Numbered from the stretch's first letter, positions 34,827-43,872 are shown. The stretch is 64,000 bases of DNA from Streptomyces sp. CB02923 (GCF_001905005.1 NZ_LWKZ01000026.1:62001-126000); one strand, 5' to 3'. Program-made: numbers and translations. The notes: a model not told the origin generated them from the letters alone.

Positions 34827-35384
34827 TCACCCTGCGGTTTCGAGGCCGTGGAGTGTGGCCAGCACGTCCTCCAGCCAGGCGATCGTCATGCGCTCGTACG
34901 CGATGCCGCCGCGCAGTACGACGTGCTGGAGCTGCTGCCCGGCATCGAGGGCGGCGGGCGCTTCGGGGCCGGTGAAGTCGCGCCGCTCTCCCGCCAGGTA
35001 GTGCGCGAGCCGGTCGGTGTGCACCTGGTGGTGCCGTTCGACCTCGCGGATCAGCGCGGCCGGGTCGTCGAAGGCCGCGCCGCGGATCTTGACGGCGAGG
35101 TCGTGCCGTACGCTCTCGGGCTCGATCGGCTCGTGCAGCCAGGAGGAGAGGGCGGCCCGGCCGAGGGCGGCGACGGAGTACTCCTTCTTGTCCGGCCGCG
35201 CCTGCTGCGGCACCTCGCGGACGTCGACCCAGCCGTCGGACTCCATGCGCTTGAGGACGCGGTAGATCTGCTGGTGGGTGGCGGTCCAGAAGTAGCCGAT
35301 GGACCGCTCGAACCGCCGGGCCAGCTCATAGCCGGAGCCCGGCTTCTCCAGCAGGGAGACGAGGATCGCGTGTTCGAGCGCCAT
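34827..35384 (-). CDS. PadR-family regulator
   Basis: A 185-residue PadR/Vir protein. The wHTH (MALEHAILVSLLEKPGSGYEL, HQQIYRVLKRMESDGWVDVR) and the C-terminal dimerisation helices are present. The operator 13 bases before its start is a perfect 20-bp palindrome, so it is autoregulated and likely represses the acyl-CoA dehydrogenase gene downstream. PadR proteins respond to phenolic or lipid-like ligands. Confidence 0.93.
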   Translation of the reverse strand: MALEHAILVSLLEKPGSGYELARRFERSIGYFWTATHQQIYRVLKRMESDGWVDVREVPQQARPDKKEYSVAALGRAALSSWLHEPIEPESVRHDLAVKIRGAAFDDPAALIREVERHHQVHTDRLAHYLAGERRDFTGPEAPAALDAGQQLQHVVLRGGIAYERMTIAWLEDVLATLHGLETAG

Positions 35385-35396
35385 GCCCCGATCCTT

Positions 35397-35416
35397 CTAT
35401 GCAACGAGTTGCATAG
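35397..35416. promoter_or_regulatory. PadR operator palindrome
   Basis: CTATGCAACGAGTTGCATAG is a perfect 20-bp inverted repeat, AT-rich against its surroundings, immediately upstream of the padR-type start. Its ATGCAAC/GTTGCAT halves fit PadR-type sites (ATG..., CAT symmetry). Confidence 0.8.
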
Positions 35417-35471
35417 ACAAGCGGCACCGGGCAGGTGAGACACGGGTCACCCGTCCGGCGTTCCGGGCCCC

Positions 35472-36692
35472 TCAAGGACCGGGAGGACGAGGACCGGGAG
35501 GACCGGTCCGGGCGCCCGGCCCCGGCAGCCGCGGGTCACGCCGCTCCCGGCGAAAGAGGCGGAAGGGGTCGTACGAGGCGTTCGCCGCGCCGGCCGCCGG
35601 GACGGAGCGCCCCCGCGCGCCCGGCCCGCTCCGGACATCCTGCGAAGGCACCGCCGGACAGGACTCGACCAGGATGAACGCGACATCGTCGGCGAGGGCG
35701 CCGTCCGTGTGCCGGAGCAGGGCCTCCTGGACGGCGTCGGCGGCCTCGTCGAGCGCCGCCCGTGAGCAGGCGGACCGCAGGTCGGCGAGGTCGACCATGA
35801 CGCCCTGGGGGCTGCGGGCCTCGGCCAGTCCGTCGGTGTAGAACAGCATGCGGTCGCCGGGCCCCAGGGCGACATCCTGGACGAGCGGTGTGGGGCGCAG
35901 GCCCAGCGGGGTGGTCGGTTCGGCCGGGGCGAGCAGGCGGGGCGGGGCGCCGGCGGGCAGGAGCAGGGGCGGGTGGTGGCCGCAGTTGGCCAGGCGGACC
36001 CGGGTGGCATCGGGCTGGGCGGCCGCGGCGAACTCGGCGGCCAGGGCGGTGACGAAATCCTCCGGGCCGAGCAGGGGCACCAGGCGCCGGTCGGTGGCGT
36101 CCAGGACGGCGGGCAGATCGGGGTGGGTGTAGGCGCTGTCCCGGAAGAAGGTGATCGCGGCGGCCGACAGGCGCACGGCTTGCAGGCCCTTGCCGCGCAC
36201 GTCACCGATCAGCAGGCGCAGGCCGGCGGCGGTGTGCGCGAACGCGTACAGGTCTCCGCCGATCAGGGCCTGCGGTGAGGCCGAGTGGTAGCGGGCGCAC
36301 ACCGCCACGCCGCCGAGCCGGAAGGAGGCGGGCTGGAGGATGGCGCGCTGGGCGACCGACGACGTCTCGGTCAGCTCGCCTTCGCGGGACACGCGCTGGG
36401 CCGCGCTCCAGGTGGCGTACGCGCCACCCAGCACGAGCACGGTCAGGCGCACCAGCACGTCCCGTTCGCCGAGATCGCCCTCCCACACCGCGACACCGGC
36501 GGCCAGCAGCACCACGTAGAGGGCGACGGATCCGGTACGGGGGCCGTCGAGCCGGGTGGCGGCCAGCAGCGTGCAGATCAGCAGCAGTCCGACCAGGCTG
36601 TGCGCCGCGCCCAGGGCGAGGTCGCCGGCCGCGATGGGAACGCCTGCGAACAGCGCGAACAGCAGCCATCCGCGGTCGCGGTCCAGGCGCAT
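35472..36692 (-). CDS. Membrane SpoIIE-type PP2C phosphatase
   Basis: A 406-residue protein. Four hydrophobic segments occupy residues about 8-105 (WLLFALFAGVPIAAGDLALG ...). A PP2C domain follows with metal motifs GGDLYAF and GDVRGKGLQ, NCGHHPPLLL and DDVAFIL. The extracytoplasmic input is minimal, so it may sense through the membrane. It is the second phosphatase in the window able to act on STAS antagonists. GAGGAGG precedes ATG 36692. The C-terminal Pro/Gly/Arg tail is encoded by a 15-bp duplication next to the stop. Confidence 0.9.
   Translation of the reverse strand: MRLDRDRGWLLFALFAGVPIAAGDLALGAAHSLVGLLLICTLLAATRLDGPRTGSVALYVVLLAAGVAVWEGDLGERDVLVRLTVLVLGGAYATWSAAQRVSREGELTETSSVAQRAILQPASFRLGGVAVCARYHSASPQALIGGDLYAFAHTAAGLRLLIGDVRGKGLQAVRLSAAAITFFRDSAYTHPDLPAVLDATDRRLVPLLGPEDFVTALAAEFAAAAQPDATRVRLANCGHHPPLLLPAGAPPRLLAPAEPTTPLGLRPTPLVQDVALGPGDRMLFYTDGLAEARSPQGVMVDLADLRSACSRAALDEAADAVQEALLRHTDGALADDVAFILVESCPAVPSQDVRSGPGARGRSVPAAGAANASYDPFRLFRRERRDPRLPGPGARTGPPGPRPPGP
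35476..35505. repeat. 15-bp in-frame duplication at the phosphatase 3' end
   Basis: GGACCGGGAGGAC appears twice with a 15-base period, starting one base inside the stop codon of the minus-strand phosphatase gene. Confidence 0.7.
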
Positions 36693-37119
36693 ACGCCCTC
36701 CTCGTGCCTCGCGGTGCGGACGGTCACCGTGGGCAGTCGCGCCACCACCCGCACCGCCCGGCCCAGGCGACGGCAATCGAACAGAATCGACGGACACGGA
36801 TCAGGTGAGGGGCACTACCGACCGGCCTTGACCTCTTCTGCACCCTGCGCAGGAGATATGCCCGCTGGCCAGTCCGCTTGCACATGACGTACGGAGGCAC
36901 GTACGGACGTACGGAGGCGCGTGCAGGGGAACGTGCGGAGGTCCGACCGTGGGGACCAGCGGAACAGCCAGTAACGCTAAGCACTTGATCTTGGTCCTTT
37001 ACGGCGGAGGTCCCTAGTGATCCGGCCGTGGGACCATCGGTACAGCCGTTGGCGCTAATCGGGCGGGGGGCCGGGCGCACACCGACCCCGTTCACCGGGT
37101 CTACCGGCTCGGAGGCAGA
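36693..37119. promoter_or_regulatory. Upstream region of the lipoprotein gene with direct repeats
   Basis: No gene. A 20-base unit GACGTACGGAGGCACGTACG is partly repeated at about 36886-36924. Two longer related blocks follow, 36937-36981 and 37006-37059, each holding GGAGGTCC, GTGGGACCA/GTGGGGACCA, ACAGCC and CGCTAA in the same order. The spacing of about 69-74 bases and the conserved order suggest repeated regulator sites or a duplicated promoter. Confidence 0.5.
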
Positions 37120-37881
37120 ATGGCGGTTTCGACCATAGGGGGCCTGATGTCTCGTTTTCTGCGTACCGTGGTGGCTGCCGCGACGGTCACCGTCTGTCTG
37201 GCGGCCACTACATCCTGCGGTTCGGCGAAGTCTTCACGACCGCCGCAACCGCCGCATTCCGAGCCGCTGACCGAGACCGACCTGAAGTCGCTGATGCCGA
37301 CCGGCAAAACCTTCCAGGGCTACGTCGCCGAGCCTGAGGAACCGTCCGAGACGGCAAGCCCGAACGCCGACGCGGACGATCCGCCCACGCCCTCGGAGCT
37401 CCTCTATGACAGCCACCCGGCCTGCGAGGCTCTGCTCGATATCAGAGTGGATCACCTACGGCACCGGCCCGTGGCGGAGGCGCGGACCCGCATCGAGCCG
37501 CAGTTCCGCAGGGGCGACGCCATCGACTTCACGAAGTTCCATTCGCTTAAACTGTTCAGTTACTCCGTCGAGGAGGCGAAGGCGGTGATGACGTCCGTCG
37601 AAGAGGCACTGCCGAAGTGCCACGAATTCTTCGCCTTCAAAGCCTCGTTCAGTTCCCCGGACTCGCGCTTCGTCACCGGGAAGTGGTCCGCACCGAAGGC
37701 CGGGGACGACGCCGTCGCCTTCACTTGGAAAACTATGGACATCGCGATGGAACAGACCATCCCCATGACTGTCATACGCACCGGCGGCGTAATCGCCGTC
37801 TACTCCGGCGCAGTCCGCGACGACATCCCGCAGCAGCAGCACCAGAAGATCCGGGATTACCTCTCCGGAACCGGCGGCTGA
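37120..37881 (+). CDS. Lipoprotein of unknown function
   Basis: A 253-residue protein. An Arg-bearing N-terminus, a hydrophobic run and a lipobox-like AATTSC predict a lipid-anchored extracytoplasmic protein. The first start (37120) has GGAGG with a short spacer; ATG 37147 (MSRFLRTVV) gives a more typical signal peptide and is equally possible. The mature part has conserved-looking Cys in PACEALLD and ALPKCHEF and a C-terminal beta-rich region. I do not recognise a function. Repeated blocks upstream suggest regulation. Confidence 0.8.
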   Translation: MAVSTIGGLMSRFLRTVVAAATVTVCLAATTSCGSAKSSRPPQPPHSEPLTETDLKSLMPTGKTFQGYVAEPEEPSETASPNADADDPPTPSELLYDSHPACEALLDIRVDHLRHRPVAEARTRIEPQFRRGDAIDFTKFHSLKLFSYSVEEAKAVMTSVEEALPKCHEFFAFKASFSSPDSRFVTGKWSAPKAGDDAVAFTWKTMDIAMEQTIPMTVIRTGGVIAVYSGAVRDDIPQQQHQKIRDYLSGTGG

Positions 37882-37983
37882 CCGGGGGCCGGCCCGCCCC
37901 GCCGTTCCGCCGCCCTCCCATCCCTGCGCTTGCCGACACAGCAAACAAAGTTGTCACTCCGGCATCGGTGTCCCCACTCTGCT

Positions 37984-38142
37984 CGCCCGCCTCGGCCGGT
38001 GTGCTCACCCTGCTCGACCGGTACGGCGAGATGCGGATGAGCAGGCTGGGCGAACTGCTCGCGATCGACATGTCGGACACGAGCCGGCACGTGGCGCACA
38101 TCGCCGAGCGCGGCTGGATCGAGCGGGAGCCCGATCCGCAGG
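37984..38142 (+). pseudogene. MarR-family regulator fragment
   Basis: The plus strand encodes AGVLTLLDRYGEMRMSRLGE, then LLAIDMSDTSRHVAHIAERG and WIEREPDPQD: the recognition helix and wing of a MarR protein. The N-terminal helices and everything after the wing are missing. At 38143 the reading frame changes to an unrelated open stretch. Confidence 0.65.
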
Positions 38143-38525
38143 ATGCTGGTCCGCCGCTTCTTCCCGGCCCCGTTCGGCCCGTTCGGCCGTACTGCCGCGG
38201 ACGCGTTCCTGGACGAGTCGCTGCGCCGGGCCGTCGGCGCCCGCCGTCCCTCCGCTCCCGTACGGGCCCTGGTCGAAAGCGGTATGCGGCTGCGCGCCCG
38301 CCGCAACCGGCGCGCCCATGCCGACCCCGGTTACCGGCCGGATCTGCCGCCCGTCGTCCGCGATCTCGCCTGAGAGCCTGCGGGCGCGGACAGGGCGCCG
38401 TCCAACGCGGGCAACCACCTGGTTGGACACCATATTTGCCCGCGTGCCCGTCCAACTGGTCGCGGTTGTCCCCGTTCACCGCGGAACGCAAGGTAGGGGC
38501 AATCGGCCCGCGAATTCCTGGAATC

Positions 38526-38613
38526 ACCGGGCACCGCTCCGTACGGAACCGGGCACCGCTCCTCTCGGAACCGGTCACCGCTCCATGCGGAACCGGACAC
38601 CGCCCCATGCGGA
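38526..38613. repeat. Four 22-bp tandem units
   Basis: Four head-to-tail units, each of the form ACCGG.CACCGC.CC....GGA, run without gaps from 38526 to 38613, ahead of the P450 at 38757. Confidence 0.88.
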
Positions 38614-38756
38614 ATCGCGCGATCCCCTGAAGCGAACGGCCGCCTCCCACCCGTCGCCGTTCCCGGGCGCGCCTCCCGCTGCCGCAGTCGGCGCCGGAGA
38701 GACGCCAGGGAGACGCCGGGGAGCCGACGGAGAGACGCCGGAGAAGGGATGTCAGG

Positions 38757-39938
38757 ATGACCCCGCCCCACGAGATACCCGTGCACGTCCGCCGGGACCG
38801 CTTCGACCCGGTTCCCGAGCTCCTGCGGCAGACGCGGGAGTCGCCGCTGACCGAGGCGGACATCGACTTCGGGCCCTTCGGCCGGGTGAAGTGGCTCGCC
38901 ACCGGGGAGGCCGAGGTGCGGGAGGTGCTGGGCGACCTGAAACGGTTCAGCTCCAGGCCCGCCGACACCGGCGAGGACGGTACCGGGACCCCGGCCCTGC
39001 CCGGGAACCTGTTGCAGTGCGATCCGCCCGACCACACGCGCCTGCGGAGGATGGTGGCTCCGGAGTTCACCGCGCGGCGGACGCGCAGGCTGGAGCCGCG
39101 CATCCACGAGGTCGTGGCGGAGTGCCTGGACACCATGGAGCGCGTCGGGCAGCCGGCCGACTTCATGCGGCAGTTCGCCTGGCCCATGGCGGGGCTGATC
39201 ACCTGCGAGCTGCTGGGCATTCCTCGGGACGACCGGACCGAACTGTCGCGCTACCTGGATGTTTCCCAGAACGAGTCCGGGTCCCCGGAGCAGCGGGTGG
39301 CCATCGGAAAGGCGTACTGGGCGTACATGGTCAAGCTGGCGAAGCGGCAGCGCCGCAGCCCCGGGGACGGCCTGTTCGGCGCGGTGGTGCGCGAGCACGG
39401 CGCGGACATCACCGACGAGGAGCTGGCGGGCCTCGGCGCGACCTTCGTGTCCGACGGGTTCCTGCAGGTCTCCAGCATGCTGGGGCTGGGCACCCTGTTG
39501 CTGCTGGACCACCCCGGCCAGCTCGGCCTGCTCCGCGAACGGCCGGAGCTGATCGACCGGGCCGTGGAGGAACTGCTGCGCCAGGTCACCGTCATCCACA
39601 CCGTCTCGCCGCGTACCGCCCTGGAGGACGTGCCCATCGGCGACCAGGTGATCAAGGCCGGTGAGATGGTGGCCTGTTCCCTGTTCGCCGTCAACCGCGC
39701 ACAGGGCGGGCCCGACGCCTTCGACATCACCCGGGAGGCGGGCCCGCACATGGCCTTCGGGCACGGCATCCACCACTGTGTCGCGGCTCCGCTGGTCAAG
39801 ATGGAGATGGCCGCCGCCTACCCGGCGCTGCTGCGCCGGTTCCCCGGACTGCGGCTCGCGGTGCCGCCGGACGAGGTCCGCTTCCGGCTCGCGCAGACGC
39901 GGCAGTTCAGCCTGGAGTCGCTGCCCGTCACCTGGTGA
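38757..39938 (+). CDS. Cytochrome P450 with atypical I-helix and haem loop
   Basis: A 393-residue P450. EELLR supplies EXXR (E272-R275). The haem loop FGHGIHHCVA (334-343) has the Cys at 341, but the conserved Gly two residues on is Ala. The I-helix reads VSDGFLQVSS (231-240), so the usual acid-Thr pair for proton delivery is absent. P450s without that pair often act as peroxygenases, in substrate-assisted oxidations, or in non-oxygenation chemistry. The ATG follows a run of GGAGA repeats. It overlaps the convergent UvrA-like gene by 11 bases. Confidence 0.93.
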   Translation: MTPPHEIPVHVRRDRFDPVPELLRQTRESPLTEADIDFGPFGRVKWLATGEAEVREVLGDLKRFSSRPADTGEDGTGTPALPGNLLQCDPPDHTRLRRMVAPEFTARRTRRLEPRIHEVVAECLDTMERVGQPADFMRQFAWPMAGLITCELLGIPRDDRTELSRYLDVSQNESGSPEQRVAIGKAYWAYMVKLAKRQRRSPGDGLFGAVVREHGADITDEELAGLGATFVSDGFLQVSSMLGLGTLLLLDHPGQLGLLRERPELIDRAVEELLRQVTVIHTVSPRTALEDVPIGDQVIKAGEMVACSLFAVNRAQGGPDAFDITREAGPHMAFGHGIHHCVAAPLVKMEMAAAYPALLRRFPGLRLAVPPDEVRFRLAQTRQFSLESLPVTW

Positions 39939-42228
39939 GGGGAGGCTGCCCGACGTACTCCCGCAGATGCCGTGCCGTCAGCGTGTCGCCACCGGCCACC
40001 AGCTCGGCGGGGGTGCCCGTGAAGACCACCTGCCCGCCGTCGTGTCCGGCGCCGGGGCCGAGGTCCACGATCCAGTCCGCGTGTGCCATCACGGCCTGGT
40101 GGTGCTCGATGACGATCACCGAGTTGCCGTCGTCCACCAGCCGGTCGAGCAGGGCGAGCAGCTGGTCGACATCGGCCATGTGGAGTCCGGTGGTGGGCTC
40201 GTCCAGGACGTACGTCGTGGCCTTCTCGTTCATGTGGATGGCCAGCTTGACGCGCTGCCGCTCGCCGCCGGAAAGGGTGTTGAGCGGCTGGCCCAGCCGC
40301 AGGTAGCCCAGCCCCACGTCGGCGAGCCGCCCGAGGACGGCGTGTGCCTGGCCGGAGGGGAAGAACGCGTGCGCCTCGGCCACGGACATCGCCAGCACCT
40401 CGCTGATGTCCTTGCCGCGCAGCTTGTACGTGAGCACCTTCGGCGTGAACCGTTTGCCCTCGCACTCTTCGCACACCGACGCCACCCCCGCCATCATCGC
40501 GAGGTCGGTGTAGACCAGCCCGATGCCGTTGCAGTGCGGGCAGGCGCCCTCCGAATTGGCGCTGAACAGCGACGCCTTGACGCCGTTGGCCTTGGCGAAG
40601 GCGGTACGGATCGGGCTCAGCAGCCCGGTGTAGGTGGCCGGGTTCGAGCGGCGCGAGCCGCGGATCGGCGACTGGTCGGCGACGGCGACCCCCTCGCGCC
40701 CCGCGACGTACCCGTGGATCAGCGAACTCTTGCCGGAGCCCGCGACCCCGGTGACGACGGTCAGCACGCCCAGCGGTATCTCCACCTTCACGTCGCGCAG
40801 GTTGTGCCGGTCCGCGCCCTCGATCGCCAGGGCGCCGCGGGGCGTGCGTACCGTCTCGCGCAGCCGGGCCCGGTGCTCCAGGTAGCGCCCGGTCAGCGTC
40901 CCGGAGGCGCGCAGTCCCGCCACGTCCCCGGAGTAGCAGATGCGCCCGCCGTCCGCGCCGGCGCCCGGACCGAGGTCCACGACATGGTCGGCGATCGTGA
41001 TGACCTCCGGCTTGTGCTCGACGACGAGCACCGTGTTGCCCTTGTCGCGCAGACACAGCAGCAGATCGTTCATCCGCTGGATGTCGTGCGGGTGGAGCCC
41101 GACGGTGGGTTCGTCGAAGACGTATGTGACATCGCTGAGGCTGGACCCGAGGTGCCGCACCATCTTGACGCGCTGGGCCTCACCGCCGGAGAGGGTGCCT
41201 GCGGGCCGGTCCAGGCTCAGGTAGCCGAGGCCGATCTCCACCAGGGAGTCGAGCAGGTGCCGCAGGTTGGCGAGGAGCGGCGCCACCGACGGGTCCTCGA
41301 CCGAGCGCAGGAACACGGCGAGGTCGCTGATCTGCATGGCCGAGCACTGCGCGATGGTGACGCCGTCGATGGTGGAGGACAGGGCCGCGGCGCTCAGCCG
41401 GGTGCCGTCGCAGTCGGGGCACCGGGCGAAGGCCACCGCACGGTCCACGAAGGCCCGGATGTGGGGTTGCAGCGCGTCGCGGTCCTTGGCCAGGAAGAGC
41501 CGCTGGACCTTGGTGACGAGCCCTTCGTACGTCGTGTTGAGCGCGGCGGCCTTCACCTTCGTCGCGGGCTTGTGGAGGAAGTCCTGCCATTCCCCCTCGG
41601 TGTAGTCCTTGAGCTTCTTGTCCGTCGGGAAGAAGCCGGAGCCCGCCATGACCTGCCAGTACCAGGAGCCGACGGCGAAGCCGGGCACCGTGATCGCGCC
41701 CTCGTCGAGGGAGAGTTCGCGGTCCACCAGCTGATCGGTGTCGATCGTCGACACCTGGCCGATGCCCTCGCACGCGGGGCACATGCCCTCGGCGCTGTTG
41801 AAGCTGAAGGCGCTGGAGGTGCCGATGTGCGGGATGCCGAGGCGGCTGAAGACGATGCGCAGCATGGTGTACGCGTCGGTGGCGGTGCCCACCGTGGAAC
41901 GGGAGTTGGCGCCCATCCGCTCCTGGTCGACGATGATCGCCGCACTCAGGTTGCGCAGCGCGTCCACGTCCGGGCGGCCGAGGCTCGGCATGAACGACTG
42001 GATGAACGCGGTGTACGTCTCGTTGATCAGCCGCTGCGCCTCGGCGGCGATGGTCCCGAAGACGAGTGAGGACTTGCCCGACCCGGAGACCCCGGTGAAG
42101 ACGGTGAGCCGCCGCTTGGGCAGGTCCAGCGACACATCGGTCAGGTTGTTCTCGCGCGCGCCGCGCACCTCGATGACGTGGTGCAGGTCCGCGGCGGCCG
42201 GCTGAGGGCTGGAGGGGGCAGCGGGCAT
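39928..42228 (-). CDS. UvrA-like ABC ATPase (DrrC/UvrA2 type)
   Basis: A 766-residue protein with two ABC modules: Walker A motifs TGVSGSGKSSL and TGVAGSGKSSL, and signatures LSGGEAQRVK and LSGGERQRVK. Zinc knuckles (CPACEG, CPDCDG, CPHCNG, CEECEG) are present. It is about 180 residues shorter than UvrA and lacks most of the UvrB-interaction region, as in DrrC of daunorubicin producers and UvrA2. Such proteins protect DNA against intercalating drugs. It is divergent from a TetR-type gene, the usual regulator layout. Confidence 0.93.
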   Translation of the reverse strand: MPAAPSSPQPAAADLHHVIEVRGARENNLTDVSLDLPKRRLTVFTGVSGSGKSSLVFGTIAAEAQRLINETYTAFIQSFMPSLGRPDVDALRNLSAAIIVDQERMGANSRSTVGTATDAYTMLRIVFSRLGIPHIGTSSAFSFNSAEGMCPACEGIGQVSTIDTDQLVDRELSLDEGAITVPGFAVGSWYWQVMAGSGFFPTDKKLKDYTEGEWQDFLHKPATKVKAAALNTTYEGLVTKVQRLFLAKDRDALQPHIRAFVDRAVAFARCPDCDGTRLSAAALSSTIDGVTIAQCSAMQISDLAVFLRSVEDPSVAPLLANLRHLLDSLVEIGLGYLSLDRPAGTLSGGEAQRVKMVRHLGSSLSDVTYVFDEPTVGLHPHDIQRMNDLLLCLRDKGNTVLVVEHKPEVITIADHVVDLGPGAGADGGRICYSGDVAGLRASGTLTGRYLEHRARLRETVRTPRGALAIEGADRHNLRDVKVEIPLGVLTVVTGVAGSGKSSLIHGYVAGREGVAVADQSPIRGSRRSNPATYTGLLSPIRTAFAKANGVKASLFSANSEGACPHCNGIGLVYTDLAMMAGVASVCEECEGKRFTPKVLTYKLRGKDISEVLAMSVAEAHAFFPSGQAHAVLGRLADVGLGYLRLGQPLNTLSGGERQRVKLAIHMNEKATTYVLDEPTTGLHMADVDQLLALLDRLVDDGNSVIVIEHHQAVMAHADWIVDLGPGAGHDGGQVVFTGTPAELVAGGDTLTARHLREYVGQPPLTR

Positions 42229-42383
42229 GTCGGTTCCTTCTCCTCTGTACGGCGGGTACGGCGGTACGTGCGGCCGGGCGGTGGCGCCTCGAACGGCCGC
42301 GCAGCAGAGGGCGGGCAGCGGACCCGGACCCCCGTCGCGTCGCCGTACTCTCCCACACTTTCCGCGTACGGCGTACGGAGATA

Positions 42384-43067
42384 ATGGCGGCGCCCCGGCC
42401 TGCGCCCTGCGCCTGCTGTGGCGAGAGTTGGGCCCCGGCGAGCCGCCCCGGCGGGCTGACCATGCGCGGCGTGGCCCGGCAGCTCGGCGTCACACCGATG
42501 ACGCTCTACACGTACGTGCCGGGCAAGGCCGAGCTGCTCGACCTGATGCTGGACGCCGCGTACCTGCGGATGCCGCGCACCGCGCACGCGGGGGCGCCGT
42601 GGCGGGCGCGGCTGGAGACGGTCGCGCGGGAGAACCGCGAGCTGTACCGGCGCCATCCGTGGGTGGCGGCCCGGCCCGTCACCCACCCGCCGCCGGGTCC
42701 CGGGGTGATGGCCAAGTACGAGCACGAGCTGGCCGCGTTCGACGGCCTCGGCCTGGACGACGTGACCACGGACGCCGCACTCGCCTTCCTGCTCGGCTTC
42801 GTGGAGTCCGTCGCCCGCGCGGAGTTGCAGGCGCGCGCGGCCGAACGGGACGGCGCACCAACCGGCGAGCAGTGGTGGGCAGCCCACGCCCCCGTACTGG
42901 CCACGGTCTTCGCCCCCGGTCGCTACCCCCGCGCAGCCAGGATCGGCGGCAGCGCTGCCGCGGACCGCCGGAGTGCCCACGACACGGAGCGCGCGTTCAC
43001 GTTCGGTCTCGGACGCGCCCTGGACGGCCTGGCCGTCCTTGTCGAACGAGCGCGGTCGGCGCCCTGA
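42384..43067 (+). CDS. TetR-family regulator with doubtful N-terminus
   Basis: A 227-residue frame. Recognition helix and following segment are clear (LTMRGVARQLGVTPMTLYTY), as is a TetR_C-type ligand domain. The first HTH helix is not in this frame. A matching helix (ACALRLLWRELGPG) is encoded one frame over at about 42397-42440, so a single-base indel in the GC-rich stretch near 42435-42460 probably separates them. The gene is therefore frameshifted in nature, or the sequence carries an error. It is divergent from the UvrA-like gene and may regulate it. Confidence 0.7.
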   Translation: MAAPRPAPCACCGESWAPASRPGGLTMRGVARQLGVTPMTLYTYVPGKAELLDLMLDAAYLRMPRTAHAGAPWRARLETVARENRELYRRHPWVAARPVTHPPPGPGVMAKYEHELAAFDGLGLDDVTTDAALAFLLGFVESVARAELQARAAERDGAPTGEQWWAAHAPVLATVFAPGRYPRAARIGGSAAADRRSAHDTERAFTFGLGRALDGLAVLVERARSAP

Positions 43068-43092
43068 TCCCCGCCCCGTCTAAGGTGCGGCA

Positions 43093-43872
43093 ATGACGTC
43101 GAACACCTATCTCTCCGAACTCTTCTCCCTGGACGGACTGGTTGCCGTGGTGACCGGCGGCAGTTCCGGAATCGGCCGCGCCGTCAGCGGCGCCCTCGCC
43201 CGCGCCGGCGCGAGCGTCGTGATCGTCGCGCGCAAGGAGGCGGAACTCAGGGCCACGGCCGACGAGCTGACCGCCGACGGCTGCCGGGCAGCCTGGGTGA
43301 GCGCCGACCTCGGTACGCGCGGTGCCGTGCGCGAAGCGGCCGACCGGGCGGCCGGAGTGTTCGGCGAGCCCGACATCCTCGTCAACTCCGCCGGAGTCAA
43401 TCTGCGGCCGCCCATGAACGAACTGGACGACGAGGTGTGGGACGCCACGATGGCGGTGAACCTGGAGGCGCCCTACCTCCTGGGGCAGCGCTTCGGCCCC
43501 GGCATGGCCGGGCGGGGCTTCGGGAGGATCATCCACATCACGTCCCAGCAGGCGCACCGGGCGTTCGTCCAGAGCGGCGCGTACGGCGTCTCCAAGGGCG
43601 CGCTGGAGTCGCTGGCCCGGTCCCAGGCCGAGGCGTGGTCACCGCACGGCGTCACCTGCAACACACTCGTGCCGGGCTTCGTCATGACGCCACTGAACGC
43701 CCGCCTGTCGTCCGACCCCGAGAAGGTCGCCGCGCTGGCCGCCCGCACCATGACCGGGCGCAACGGTCTCGCCGGGGACTTCGCGGGTGCCGCGGTCTTC
43801 CTCGCGAGCCGCGCCTCGGCGTATGTCACGGGGCAGTCGCTGTTCGTGGACGGTGGTCTCTCCGTCCACTGA
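43093..43872 (+). CDS. Short-chain dehydrogenase (gluconate 5-dehydrogenase-like)
   Basis: A 259-residue classical SDR. TGGSSGIG binds the cofactor, NSAG supports the fold, and the catalytic Ser in ITSQ with YGVSK completes the centre; TGQSLFVDGG is the C-terminal signature. AAGGTG precedes the ATG. It lies 25 bases after the TetR gene and may share its transcript. It ends S-V-H-stop, and the V-H-stop-A codons are repeated three times as a 12-bp tandem. Confidence 0.92.
   Translation: MTSNTYLSELFSLDGLVAVVTGGSSGIGRAVSGALARAGASVVIVARKEAELRATADELTADGCRAAWVSADLGTRGAVREAADRAAGVFGEPDILVNSAGVNLRPPMNELDDEVWDATMAVNLEAPYLLGQRFGPGMAGRGFGRIIHITSQQAHRAFVQSGAYGVSKGALESLARSQAEAWSPHGVTCNTLVPGFVMTPLNARLSSDPEKVAALAARTMTGRNGLAGDFAGAAVFLASRASAYVTGQSLFVDGGLSVH

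Larger units (their letters stand above)
37882..38756. other. Decayed intergenic region before the fifth P450
   Basis: 875 bases with no intact gene. It holds a MarR fragment (37984-38142), a second open stretch (38143-38373) that begins in a different frame and looks like the C-terminal end of some lost protein, and a 22-bp tandem array (38526-38613). Confidence 0.6.

Noticed and set aside
36285..36887. Plus-strand frames opposite the SpoIIE-type phosphatase
   Set aside because: They are antisense to conserved PP2C motifs and have no start signals.
39661..42069. An 802-codon plus-strand frame opposite the UvrA-like gene
   Set aside because: It is the antisense shadow of a conserved ABC ATPase and has no ribosome site or domain.
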